Assembly (NCBI RefSeq): GCF_902459735.1 | Contig: NZ_CABPRV010000003.1 | Location: forward strand, 434,001-498,000 | Reading direction: 5' to 3' | Source of the DNA: Pandoraea capi | Lineage (GTDB): Bacteria > Pseudomonadota > Gammaproteobacteria > Burkholderiales > Burkholderiaceae | DNA length: 64,000 nucleotides | Shown: piece by piece, positions 37,955 to 45,723 of the stretch | Layout of the letters: each line of letters opens with the position of its first letter | Position numbering within the stretch: position 1 is the first letter of the stretch | Program-made: the position numbers and the translations under genes | Notes under the pieces: generated by a model | Database searches by the model: none | What the model was told of the DNA's origin: nothing | What the model saw: the letters and a program-made list of their open reading frames with translations, nothing else

Positions 37955-38932
37955 TCAGGCGGTCGGCCAGTCGCCAGTGCGCTCGACGCTGGGCGACGCC
38001 TCGCCGTCGCGCCACGCGGCGGGCAGCGCACCGCGCACGCGCCGCACTTCACGCACGTGCAGACGCACCAGTCGCAGCGCGCCTTCGAACCCGCTTTCGG
38101 CTTCGTCGTGCCAGAGCACCTCGGCATCGCCGGCGACGTGCAGAAAATCGCCCGATGCGAAGTCGACGAACACCAGCCCCGCGCGCGGATTGACGTGCAG
38201 GTTGCCGAGCGTGTTGTAGAACGAATTGCCGCGAAAGTCGGGCCACATCAGCGTGTTCGCATCCTCCACGCGCACGAACCCCGGCTTGCCGCCGCGATGC
38301 GAGACGTCGGTGCCTGCGCTGCGTTGCGTCGCACCGTCTCCCGCGTAATGCGTCGCGATGAAGAACGTGTCGGCGCTGGCGATCTGCCACTGGGCTTCGT
38401 CGTCGAGCGAGGTCTGCGACGGCTCGGCCACGGGCGGCGCGTCATGTTCCTGCGGTGTGATCTCTCGCTTGCGGATGTACTGCGGGCAATTTCCGAAGCT
38501 TTGCGCAACGCGCAGCGTAAAGCCTTGCGTATCGACTTCCTCGACGGTGCCATTCATGCGATTGCGACGGCGCGTCGACGGCTCGATGCCGAGTAACCCG
38601 ACCGACGCCCCCTGCCGCACCGCGCCGTAGAGCGGATCGGTCGGCGGCGCAAACGCATTCACGCGCAGCAGCGTCGGGTCGGGCGAGTGGGCAAAGCCGG
38701 GCGTGCCGCTCAACAACGTGGCCCACGGTTGATCGTCGGCATCGAGCGCGCCCATTACGACAAACGGCAATTGCCCGAAGAACTGACGATGCTGATCCGG
38801 CATCGCGAGACGAATCACGCGCCCGCCGATTTCCGCCATCGCTTCACGTGAGCCGGCCAGCGTCTGCACGTAGATCTCGCCGGCATGGAACGGCGATTCG
38901 AGTTGAAGCGGTGTCGGGGCGGGGGCGTTCAT
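37955..38932 (-). CDS. Pyridoxamine-5'-phosphate-oxidase-like (FMN-binding split barrel) family protein
   Basis: 325 aa. The core FGQLPFVVMGALDADDQPWATLLSGTPGFAHSPDPTLLRV is the first half of a PNPOx-type barrel, and NSFYNTLGNLHVNPRAGLVFVDFASGDFLHVAGDAEVLWHD the second; this two-barrel form is typical of larger family members annotated near oxidoreductases. The flavin ligand and reaction are not determinable. ATG at 38932 has AGGAGAG ahead. It lies 56 bases downstream of the GST gene on the same strand and probably shares its transcript. Confidence 0.78.
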   Translation of the reverse strand: MNAPAPTPLQLESPFHAGEIYVQTLAGSREAMAEIGGRVIRLAMPDQHRQFFGQLPFVVMGALDADDQPWATLLSGTPGFAHSPDPTLLRVNAFAPPTDPLYGAVRQGASVGLLGIEPSTRRRNRMNGTVEEVDTQGFTLRVAQSFGNCPQYIRKREITPQEHDAPPVAEPSQTSLDDEAQWQIASADTFFIATHYAGDGATQRSAGTDVSHRGGKPGFVRVEDANTLMWPDFRGNSFYNTLGNLHVNPRAGLVFVDFASGDFLHVAGDAEVLWHDEAESGFEGALRLVRLHVREVRRVRGALPAAWRDGEASPSVERTGDWPTA

Positions 38933-38988
38933 GAGTCTCTCCTTCAGTTCAGGCGACATCCGGCCGGAGGGGGCGGCCGAACCTGCGC

Positions 38989-39666
38989 TCAGGCGGCAAG
39001 CGCATTCAGACCGCAGGCCGTGGGGGCCATCGGTACGAAACGCGGCATCGCTTCGATGCGGGCCAGCCAGGCGCGTACGGCGGGATACGGCTGGAGCGAG
39101 ACGTTGCCTTCCGGGGCGTGCGCCAGATACGTGTACAGCGCGATATCGGCAATCGTCGGCGTGTCAGCGGTGACGAACGCCGTTGCCTTCGGCCCGCTCA
39201 GATGCGCTTCCAGACGCGTGAGCAGCAGCACGCCGCGCTCGATCATCGCGGTCGTGTCGACGTCGCGGTTGAACACTACGGCCACCCGCGCGGCGGCCGC
39301 ACCAAAGGCGAGATCCCCGGCGGCGACGGACAGCCAGCGCTGCACGTGGGCGGCCGCCACGGCATCCTGCGGCAACCACGCGTGCGTGGCGTCGTAGCGA
39401 TTCGCGAGATAGACGAGGATCGCGTTGGAATCGGCGAGCACCACGCCGTCGTCGTCGATCGCGGGCACCTGACCGAACGGGTTGATGGCGAGGTAAGGGG
39501 GCTGCTTGTGTTCACCGGACCCGAGATCGACGTCGACCGTCTCATACGGCAGATCGAGCAGCCGGAGCATCAGCTCGACGCGATGGCAATGACCCGACAG
39601 CGCGAACCGGTACAGACGGATCGGGCGAGCGGGAGCGTGGGCATGGGTGTCGGCGGGGCGGGTCAT
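38989..39666 (-). CDS. Glutathione S-transferase family protein
   Basis: 225 aa. A thioredoxin-fold N-terminal domain (RLYRFALSGHCHRVELMLRLLDLPYETVDVDL) with the glutathione-binding FGQVPAIDDDGVVLADSNAILVYLA is followed by an all-helical C-terminal domain containing ADTPTIADIALYTYLAH. The first residue of catalysis is in the RFALSGHCHRV loop. ATG at 39666 with GGAGA upstream. Divergent from a LysR gene 151 bases away, which likely controls GST and the downstream PNPOx-like gene. Confidence 0.88.
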   Translation of the reverse strand: MTRPADTHAHAPARPIRLYRFALSGHCHRVELMLRLLDLPYETVDVDLGSGEHKQPPYLAINPFGQVPAIDDDGVVLADSNAILVYLANRYDATHAWLPQDAVAAAHVQRWLSVAAGDLAFGAAAARVAVVFNRDVDTTAMIERGVLLLTRLEAHLSGPKATAFVTADTPTIADIALYTYLAHAPEGNVSLQPYPAVRAWLARIEAMPRFVPMAPTACGLNALAA

Positions 39667-39817
39667 AGGGCATCTCCGTTGGCAAGAACATAGGGAACGT
39701 GCGGATGCTGGCGTCAGAACCGTCACGCGATAAACGCATTGTCCATCTCGCCGATTTCCGGATAAATGGCGTCAACCTGATTTGACTACTCCGAAAATCG
39801 GAGTAATGATGCGACGC

Positions 39818-40711
39818 ATGGACAAACTTCGCGCAATGCAGACGTTCGTGGCCATCGTCGATCAGGGCAGCCTGAGTGCGGCGGCGCGCGCGCTCGATTC
39901 CTCTCTCCCCGCCGTGGTTCGCACGCTGGCGGCGCTGGAAACGTCGCTCGACGTGCGCTTGCTCAATCGCACCACGCGCCGTATCGCGCTCACCGAAGAG
40001 GGGCGGACGTATCTCGACACCTGCCGTCAGATCCTGAGCGCGTTGCACGAGGCCGAGGCGCGGCTGGCGGCGCGTCACGAAGCGCCGACGGGCACGCTTG
40101 TCGTCACCGCGCCGGTGCTGTTCGGGCAGTTGCATGTGGCGCCCGCGTTGTACCGGTTCCTTCGGGCCTATCCGGCAGTGAAGTGCCGCCTCATGCTCAA
40201 CGATCGCGTGGTGAATCTGTGGGAGGAGGGCATCGACGTCGGTATCCGCATCTCGCCGCTGGAGGATTCCACGCTCGTGGCGCAGGGCATCGGTGCGATT
40301 CGTCGCGTGGTGGTGGCGAGTCCGTCGTGCATCGCAGAGCAGGGGGACGTGAAGCATCCGCGCGAGCTGATCGGCAAGAACTGCATCCTGTCGCACGGCG
40401 GCGGCTACGGTCAGTGGCGCTTCTGGGAGGGCGGGCGAGAGTCGGTCGTTGCGGTCGACGGCAATCTCGAAATCAGTCACGGGATGACGGCGGTCGAGGC
40501 GTGCATCGATGGCGTTGGCTACGGCTGCTTCCTGTCGTATCAGGTGGCGGGGGCATTGGCTGACGGGCGGCTGGTGCGTGTGCTGACGGACTTCGAAGGG
40601 CCCGCGCGGCCGGTCAGCATCGTCTATCCGCATGCGCGCCTGTTGCCGTCGCGCACGCGGGCTTTCGTCGAATGGATGAAGCGGGAATTGCGGGATGTCG
40701 CGATGACGTGA
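39818..40711 (+). CDS. LysR family transcriptional regulator
   Basis: 297 aa. The HTH region is MDKLRAMQTFVAIVDQGSLSAAARALDSSLPAVVRTLAALETSLDVRLLNRTTRR; the effector domain starts TGTLVVTAPVLFGQLHVAPALYRFL and contains the CrgA-type GIDVGIRISPLEDSTLVAQ. ATG at 39818 fits the family start, though earlier in-frame ATGs exist. Divergent from the GST operon. Five 11-bp repeats start two bases after its stop codon. Confidence 0.9.
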   Translation: MDKLRAMQTFVAIVDQGSLSAAARALDSSLPAVVRTLAALETSLDVRLLNRTTRRIALTEEGRTYLDTCRQILSALHEAEARLAARHEAPTGTLVVTAPVLFGQLHVAPALYRFLRAYPAVKCRLMLNDRVVNLWEEGIDVGIRISPLEDSTLVAQGIGAIRRVVVASPSCIAEQGDVKHPRELIGKNCILSHGGGYGQWRFWEGGRESVVAVDGNLEISHGMTAVEACIDGVGYGCFLSYQVAGALADGRLVRVLTDFEGPARPVSIVYPHARLLPSRTRAFVEWMKRELRDVAMT

Positions 40712-40712
40712 G

Positions 40713-40767
40713 GCGGATGTAAAGCAGATGTAAAGCGGATGTGAAGCTGACGTGAAGCGGACAAAAG
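40713..40767. repeat. Five degenerate 11-bp tandem repeats directly after the LysR stop
   Basis: GCGGATGTAAA, GCAGATGTAAA, GCGGATGTGAA, GCTGACGTGAA, then partial GCGGACAAAAG, with exact 11-bp period from 40713. The array begins one base after the stop codon. Confidence 0.7.
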
Positions 40768-40796
40768 AACGCGGAAAGCGACGGCGCCGCTTCCCG

Positions 40797-40828
40797 CTTA
40801 AAAAGCCCGCCGACGCCAACCGGCGGGC
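40797..40828 (-). terminator. Terminator of the small exported protein gene
   Basis: GCCCGCCG (40805-40812) pairs with GGCGGGC-type CGGCGGGC (40821-40828); on the minus strand the stem is followed by TTTTTAAG. 80 bases past the stop at 40909. Confidence 0.75.
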
Positions 40829-40908
40829 CGCTTCGTTCTTCGTTCGATCAGGATGTCGTGAGACATCCGGTACTACATCGGTACTACAGGCCGTAGAGGC
40901 TGTGGAGA

Positions 40909-41199
40909 TTACCAGCCACGGTGCCAGCCGCGATCATGACGCTCTTCCCAGCGACGGTGTTCCCAACGGCGCTCGCGCCAGTCGTCCCAGCGATCGCGAC
41001 CGTAGTACACGACCGGTTGCGGCGCGCGATATACCGGTTGCGGTGCCACGTACACCGGCTGCGGCGCGACATAGACCGGCGCAGCCACGACAGGTGCGGG
41101 CACGCCGAGGTAGAGGCCGACGTCCACACGAGCCGAGGCAGCGGTCGATGCGACTGCGGCGGCGGCGCCGAGGGCAGCGATGATCAGAATGCGTTTCAT
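40909..41199 (-). CDS. Small exported protein with PV-repeats and an Arg/Trp-rich tail
   Basis: 96 aa. Signal peptide MKRILIIAALGAAAAVASTAASA, then VDVGLYLGVPAPVVAAPVY and two or three copies of YVAPQPVY/YRAPQPVV. The last 28 residues are strikingly rich in Arg, Trp, His and Asp (DRWDDWRERRWEHRRW...), giving a strongly basic end. Small PxPV-repeat envelope proteins of this type are common in Burkholderiaceae; no function is known. GAGGACACC precedes the ATG. Confidence 0.72.
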   Translation of the reverse strand: MKRILIIAALGAAAAVASTAASARVDVGLYLGVPAPVVAAPVYVAPQPVYVAPQPVYRAPQPVVYYGRDRWDDWRERRWEHRRWEERHDRGWHRGW

Positions 41200-41587
41200 G
41201 GTGTCCTCCATGAGCGCTCGCAGCAGGATGCGGGATGCAATCGACACTACGCGCGCGGTGGCAATGAAGCCGGTGAGTCGGATGGGTTCGGTAGCGCTTC
41301 GAACGTTGCCGTCGGTGTGAGCCTGTCGTCGAACCGTTGATGCCAGTCTAACGACGGCCTCGCGTAGCAGGTGCTACGAGGGTGTTGGGGATGTGTCGTT
41401 TTGTAACGCCGGTGGACGTGCCGGATGCGCCGACGTCACCCATGGAGGTGAGCGCTCATCGCGCCGGTGCGGGAATGGAATTGAGGAGAATCGGAAGAGG
41501 TCGAAGCGACGGTATGCGAGGTGACCGAGGCGCGCTGAAGTGCGTGATGATCGGTCTGACGATCGGCATATCCGTCGCAGAAAAAAC
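41200..41587. other. Intergenic region between the small exported protein and the tRNA terminator
   Basis: About 390 bases with no convincing gene. The only clear structure is the palindrome CGTAGCA-GG-TGCTACG at 41363-41378, 164 bases upstream of the 41199 start. Weak short frames on both strands lack ribosome sites and homology. Confidence 0.5.
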
Positions 41588-41620
41588 AAAAGGCGTCACG
41601 CGAGAACGCGGACGCCTTTT
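41588..41620 (-). terminator. Terminator downstream of tRNA-Val
   Basis: AAAAGGCGTC (41588-41597) pairs exactly with GACGCCTTTT (41611-41620); on the minus strand the stem is followed by TTTTGTTTTTT, 14 bases past the tRNA 3' end. Confidence 0.85.
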
Positions 41621-41633
41621 GCTTTTTGTTCGT

Positions 41634-41710
41634 TGGTAGGCTCGATTGGATTCGAACCAACGACCCCCACCATGTCAAGGTGGTGCTCTAACCAACTGAG
41701 CTACGAGCCT
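41634..41710 (-). tRNA. tRNA-Val (anticodon GAC)
   Basis: 77 nt including encoded CCA. Acceptor AGGCTCG pairs with CGAGCCT; the D arm is GCTC-AGTTGGTTA-GAGC; the anticodon stem CCACC/GGTGG encloses TTGACAT, so positions 34-36 are GAC; the T arm has GGTTCGAATCC. No integrase or duplicated 3' end is nearby, so it is not seen acting as an attachment site. Confidence 0.96.
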
Positions 41711-41791
41711 AGAAAGACCGCGAGTATAGGGTGAATTTCAGAAGCTGGCAAGCGTTTCGCGAGAAATTCCTGAAAAAAGTGGGTGCGATGC

Positions 41792-42757
41792 TCATTCGCC
41801 GCGCTTGGGCGGCTTCGCTGGCTTCGTCGACTTGGCCCGCGTGCTCCGCGTGCGCCTTTTCGTTATCTCTTTCGTTGCCTCGCTGCCTTCCGTCGGCTTC
41901 ATGGGTGAGGGCTCCTTTGGTGCGATGGGTTCCCTCGACTCCCTCGTCCCGGACGTGTCGACCGTCGCGAGCGGCGCTGCGACCGGCCCGTTGCGCTTCG
42001 GCTTGATGCGCACCCAGATCCCCTTGTTGCTGCCGCTGCCCGAGCGTTGCTCCACGTCGAACAATCCGGTGGTCGCCACGAGGTCGCTGAGTTTGCCGAA
42101 GCCGTAGTTGCGCGCGTCGAAGTCCGGGGCCTGCTTGGCGATGTGGCTGCCGATGGAGCCGAGGCTTGCCCAGCCGTCTTCGTCGGAGACGGCGGTCACC
42201 GCATTGCGCAGCAGTCGCACCAGTCGCGTGTCGCGTTTGAGTTCGGACGCGCTGCGGCGCTTGCGTGGCGTGGGGGCTTCGTCATCGTCAGGCTCATCGT
42301 CCTGGCGCAGCAATTCCGTGTAGATGAACTTGTCGCACGCGGTGACGAAGGGCTGCGGGGTCTTGCGTTCGCCGAAGCCGTACACGATCAGCCCCTGCTC
42401 ACGGATGCGCGATGCGAGCCGTGTGAAATCGCTGTCGCTGGACACGAGACAGAAGCCGTCGAAGCGCCCGGTGTAGAGCAGATCCATCGCGTCGATGATC
42501 ATGGCGCTGTCGGTGGCGTTCTTGCCGACGGTGTAGCGAAATTGCTGAATCGGTTGAATCGAATATTCGAGCAGGCATTTCTTCCAGCCGTCGAGATTCG
42601 GTTTCGTCCAGTCGCCGTAAATGCGCTTGACGCTCGCGACGCCGTATTTGGCAACTTCGGTGAGCAGGCCTTCGACGATGGCGGGCGCGGCGTTATCGGC
42701 GTCGATCAGTACGACGAGCGTGGGGCCTTGAGCGGCCACGGGCGTTGTCACTGGCAT
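41792..42757 (-). CDS. NYN domain (LabA/DUF88) protein with OST-HTH/LOTUS domain
   Basis: 321 aa. The N-terminal PIN-like NYN nuclease domain has the acidic residues in VVLIDADNAAPAIVEG, GKNATDSAMIIDAMDLL and CLVSSDSDFTRLASRIREQG. Residues about 160-235 (LVRLLRNAVTAVSDEDGWASLGSIGSHIAKQ... NYGFGKLSDLVATTGLFDVEQR) fit an OST-HTH/LOTUS RNA-binding domain. A low-complexity Lys/Thr/Pro-rich tail of about 60 residues follows. The likely role is RNA processing or decay. ATG 42757 begins the conserved part; the frame extends upstream to 42904. Confidence 0.85.
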   Translation of the reverse strand: MPVTTPVAAQGPTLVVLIDADNAAPAIVEGLLTEVAKYGVASVKRIYGDWTKPNLDGWKKCLLEYSIQPIQQFRYTVGKNATDSAMIIDAMDLLYTGRFDGFCLVSSDSDFTRLASRIREQGLIVYGFGERKTPQPFVTACDKFIYTELLRQDDEPDDDEAPTPRKRRSASELKRDTRLVRLLRNAVTAVSDEDGWASLGSIGSHIAKQAPDFDARNYGFGKLSDLVATTGLFDVEQRSGSGSNKGIWVRIKPKRNGPVAAPLATVDTSGTRESREPIAPKEPSPMKPTEGSEATKEITKRRTRSTRAKSTKPAKPPKRGE

Positions 42758-42953
42758 GAAAGGGTTCCTTGGACGCGAAGACAAATGTGTGTGGAGGCGA
42801 AGACGCTTTCGATCCTCTCGAACGCCGTCTTCCCAACATTCGCGCATTATGGCCCGGAATGATGACTGCCACGCATCATCCCGCCAGTCATGAGACGGCC
42901 GCAACGCGATCGCGCTCGATCATTGCGCCCAGCGTCTGCTTCTCGGCGAACGC

Positions 42954-43142
42954 CTACGCCTGCGCGGCGGCCTGCTCGATAAGCGAGATCACGCGCTGCG
43001 GATCGCGAATCTCGTTGGCCAGCAGCAGGACGACTTTCGCGAGCAGCAACTCGCGTTTGGCTTCCGGCGCGGCATCGATCGCCAGCGCGAGCGTGTCGTA
43101 GATGTCTTCGAGGCCGGCGATGGCGGTTTGTTGGGCGGTCAT
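42954..43142 (-). CDS. DUF2783 family small protein
   Basis: 62 aa, all helical: GLEDIYDTLALAIDAAPEAKRELLLAKVVLLLANEIRDPQRVISLIEQA. This fits the DUF2783 family, whose genes sit next to FAD-dependent aromatic-ring hydroxylases as here. The start codon at 43142 follows the monooxygenase stop by 84 bases on the same strand. It may be a small accessory subunit; that is inferred from conserved neighbourhood only. Confidence 0.75.
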   Translation of the reverse strand: MTAQQTAIAGLEDIYDTLALAIDAAPEAKRELLLAKVVLLLANEIRDPQRVISLIEQAAAQA

Positions 43143-43169
43143 GACAGGGCTTCCCTAAATGCAGTTCAC

Positions 43170-43209
43170 GTAGCGCTATGTAGCGCGATGGAGCGCGATG
43201 GAGCGACGA
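43170..43209. repeat. Four degenerate 10-bp tandem repeats 3' of the FAD-monooxygenase
   Basis: GTAGCGCTAT, GTAGCGCGAT, GGAGCGCGAT, GGAGCGACGA with exact 10-bp period, 17 bases past the stop codon at 43227 (minus strand) and before the DUF2783 gene. The AGCGCGAT core is shared with the array at 45672. Confidence 0.65.
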
Positions 43210-43226
43210 GCCGGTGACGTCGTCGA

Positions 43227-44942
43227 TCAGACGCGCGCCGTCGCGTGCGCGAGGGCATCGGCCAGACGTGTCGCGTCGAGCTTCAGCCAGCGGGCGCAGA
43301 TGTGGTGATCGGGGCGCACGAGGTACGTCGTGCCGTCCTCTGCACCGTATTTCGCGGCCGCGTGGCCCGCCGGGTCCGGCAACGTCAGATCGGCACCGGC
43401 GACGCTGTGTTGCGACAGCGCGAAGGCAACGACTTGCACCGGCACGCCGCGCTCGCGCCACGTCACGACTTCCTGACGGAGCGTGTCGTCGAGCGGCTGG
43501 TCGCCGAACCTCACCAGATGGAAGGCTGCACCAAGGTGATCGTAGAAATAGTCGTTATCGCCGAGTTTCACGTTGGGGGCCGGCGCGCCGACTGTGGGGC
43601 CTGCCGCCATCGTCGCGTTGTCGTCGCTCGGGCTGTTGAGCGGCGAGTCGCGATAGTCGTGCGCGCGCGACGTGCGCCAATGAAACAGCGGACGTACGAA
43701 TTCATGATCGAGCGAGAGGTCGAGCACGGCGTCGCGCAGCACCCGGAAACCGTGCGAGGGCGGCGTCATGAAGCGGGTGCTCTTGCCGGCTTCCGCAATG
43801 ATCTCGCGCGCGGCACCCACACGGTCGTGCGTGTACGACGCCAGCAGCGGTTCAGGGGCCGCGCCCTTGACGACCGCTGCCAGTTTCCACGACAGATCGA
43901 TGGCGTCCTGAAAGCCGGTGTTCGCGCCGCGTACACCGAAGATCGGCAGCAGGTGCGCGGCGTCGCCCGCGAAAAGGATGTGGCCGTGGACGTAATCGGG
44001 AAGCGTGAGCGCGCGGGCCGAATACACCGAGCACCAGTCGAGGTCCCACGGCTTGCCGCCGAGGCCCATCATGTCCAGTTGCGCGTTGATGCGCTCGCGA
44101 ATCGTCTGGGGTTGCAGTGCGTGTTCGGACGTCTCGTCGACCGGCAACTGATAGTCCACGCGCCAGATGCCGCCCGGCTCGCGATGCATCAGCACCGTGT
44201 TGCCGGGATTCCAGTCGGGTGCGAAGTAGGCAAGGCGCTCCGTCGGTAGATCGAGGTCGATGCGAATGTCGGCGATGACGAAGCGTCCCTCGTAGCTCGC
44301 GCCTTCGAAGCGCAGGCCGAGCGCGGTGCGCACCGTCGAGCGCGCGCCGTCGGCCGCCACGAGCCACGCGGTGTGTTGCGTGTACTCGCCCTCGGGGGTG
44401 TCGATTTGCAGCACCACGCCGCCTTCACTGCCATCGTCCTGAGCGACCGGGGTAAGGCCCACGAGCTTGTTGCCCCAGCGAATCTCCACGAGCGGTTCGC
44501 GCTCGATCGCGTCGACCAGATAGCTCTCGAGTACATTCTGTTGCAGGTTGATGAGCGGCGCGAAGCGGTCGTCTTCGTCGACCGGCGATTCCATGCGGAA
44601 CACGCGCTGGCCGCGGTAGTACGAATTGCCGCTGGTCCAGGGCAGCCCGTTGGCGACGACGGCATCCGCCACCCCGACCGCTTGCAGAATCTCCTGCGAG
44701 CGACGCGTAAAGACGATGGCGCGGCTGCCTTCCGAGACCTGCTGCTCCGCCTGCAGCACGACGCAGCGCACGCCGTGACGCGCGAGCGCAAGGGCCGTGA
44801 CCATGCCGATGGGACCGCCGCCGACGATGGTGACGGGCACCGTTGGCGCGTCGCTCTGTGTGGCAGCGCGCGGATAGAAATGGGGATAGACGCGATACGC
44901 GTGATAAAGCGACGCGCGCGGGGTGGTCTCTGGTTTATGCAT
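43227..44942 (-). CDS. FAD-dependent aromatic hydroxylase (MhpA/PHBH-like monooxygenase)
   Basis: 571 aa. Dinucleotide motif VTIVGGGPIGMVTALALARHG, the central DG motif WLVAADGARSTVRTALG, and the FAD ribityl motif HILFAGDAAHLLPIFGVRGANTGFQDAIDL are all present. The C-terminal 130 residues form a thioredoxin-like domain as in phenol and 3-(3-hydroxyphenyl)propionate hydroxylases. A ring-hydroxylating, NAD(P)H-using reaction is likely. It is divergent from a MarR regulator with two matching operators between, so induction by an aromatic acid is plausible. Confidence 0.87.
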   Translation of the reverse strand: MHKPETTPRASLYHAYRVYPHFYPRAATQSDAPTVPVTIVGGGPIGMVTALALARHGVRCVVLQAEQQVSEGSRAIVFTRRSQEILQAVGVADAVVANGLPWTSGNSYYRGQRVFRMESPVDEDDRFAPLINLQQNVLESYLVDAIEREPLVEIRWGNKLVGLTPVAQDDGSEGGVVLQIDTPEGEYTQHTAWLVAADGARSTVRTALGLRFEGASYEGRFVIADIRIDLDLPTERLAYFAPDWNPGNTVLMHREPGGIWRVDYQLPVDETSEHALQPQTIRERINAQLDMMGLGGKPWDLDWCSVYSARALTLPDYVHGHILFAGDAAHLLPIFGVRGANTGFQDAIDLSWKLAAVVKGAAPEPLLASYTHDRVGAAREIIAEAGKSTRFMTPPSHGFRVLRDAVLDLSLDHEFVRPLFHWRTSRAHDYRDSPLNSPSDDNATMAAGPTVGAPAPNVKLGDNDYFYDHLGAAFHLVRFGDQPLDDTLRQEVVTWRERGVPVQVVAFALSQHSVAGADLTLPDPAGHAAAKYGAEDGTTYLVRPDHHICARWLKLDATRLADALAHATARV

Positions 44943-45066
44943 GATGCGGCAGCCGGAAAATGGCTCGGCGCACGGGCTGCGGATCCCTTGCCGACGCGAG
45001 CGCGACGCAGGGGCGCAAACATCACGCGCGAATGACGCACGGCGTCATCGAGCTTTACGAGTTTTG

Positions 45067-45112
45067 GTTGCTAACGCAACAATTCTAGTGTGCTAAGGTT
45101 GCGTTCGCAACC
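45067..45112. promoter_or_regulatory. Two GTTGC-N4-GCAAC operators for the MarR regulator
   Basis: Site 1 GTTGC-TAAC-GCAAC (45067-45080) and site 2 GTTGC-GTTC-GCAAC (45098-45111, extended to GGTTGCG-TT-CGCAACC at 45097-45112) lie between the divergent monooxygenase and marR genes. Centres are 31 bp apart, about three helical turns. MarR dimers bind such short palindromes. Confidence 0.7.
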
Positions 45113-45149
45113 AAATATCGACCCATTTCGTCTAGGGGAAAACACTGAA

Positions 45150-45605
45150 ATGCGGCCATCCCACAAATCGCTCGACCAGTTCCTGACGTACAAGATGCAC
45201 CGTCTGATGAAGCAGCACGATCGGCGCATCTCGCAGTCGTACGCGGACGGCGCGCAACTCAGTCTGGCGGAATCGCGCGTGCTGGCGGCCGTGGGGTCGG
45301 CAGGGGCGTTGTCGAATTCGGAACTGGCGCGTCGCGCGAATCTGGACAAGAGTCAGGCGAGCCGTGGCGCCGACGGGCTGGTCACTCGCGGGTTGGTGCG
45401 GCGTGCACCGGACGATCACGACGGTCGCGCGGTCAAAGTTACGCTGACCCTCGAGGGCGAACGTGTCTGGCGCGTGGTGATCGACGCCGCCCGCGCACAT
45501 TACGAGCAACTGTTCGACGCCCTCTCGGACGACGAGATGCGCGTGTACGAACGTCTGCTCGACAAACTGCTGCTGCGCTCGGACGAACTCGACGAGCAGG
45601 GTTGA
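45150..45605 (+). CDS. MarR family transcriptional regulator
   Basis: 151 aa. A winged helix-turn-helix (LSLAESRVLAAVGSAGALSNSELARRANLDKSQASRGADGLVTRGLVRRAPDDHDGRAVKVTLT) is flanked by dimerisation helices. The DxRxxxxxLT wing appears as DDHDGRAVKVTLT. ATG at 45150 begins the conserved part. It probably represses itself and the divergent monooxygenase through the two palindromes upstream and is released by an aromatic ligand. Confidence 0.9.
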   Translation: MRPSHKSLDQFLTYKMHRLMKQHDRRISQSYADGAQLSLAESRVLAAVGSAGALSNSELARRANLDKSQASRGADGLVTRGLVRRAPDDHDGRAVKVTLTLEGERVWRVVIDAARAHYEQLFDALSDDEMRVYERLLDKLLLRSDELDEQG

Positions 45606-45631
45606 GCGGCGCGTAACGTTTCCACCGACGG

Positions 45632-45660
45632 CAAAAAAAGGGCACCCGAAGGTGCCCTTC
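45632..45660. terminator. Bidirectional terminator between marR and the acid phosphatase gene
   Basis: GGGCACC (45640-45646), CGAA loop, GGTGCCC (45651-45657), followed by TTCTTG on the plus strand and by seven T on the minus strand (45633-45639). It can serve both convergent genes. Confidence 0.8.
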
Positions 45661-45671
45661 TTGCGTCATGC

Positions 45672-45701
45672 GAAGCGCGATGAAGCGCGATGAGATCGTT
45701 A
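45672..45701. repeat. 10-bp tandem repeats 3' of the acid phosphatase gene
   Basis: GAAGCGCGAT twice exactly (45672, 45682), then degenerate GAGATCGTTA, 23 bases past the stop codon at 45724 (minus strand). Confidence 0.55.
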
Positions 45702-45723
45702 TCGCGCTATCGTCATCCGGCCA

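Noticed and set aside
41634-41710. tRNA-Val as an integration site for a mobile element
   Set aside because: No integrase, no duplicated tRNA 3' end and no change in gene style on either side.
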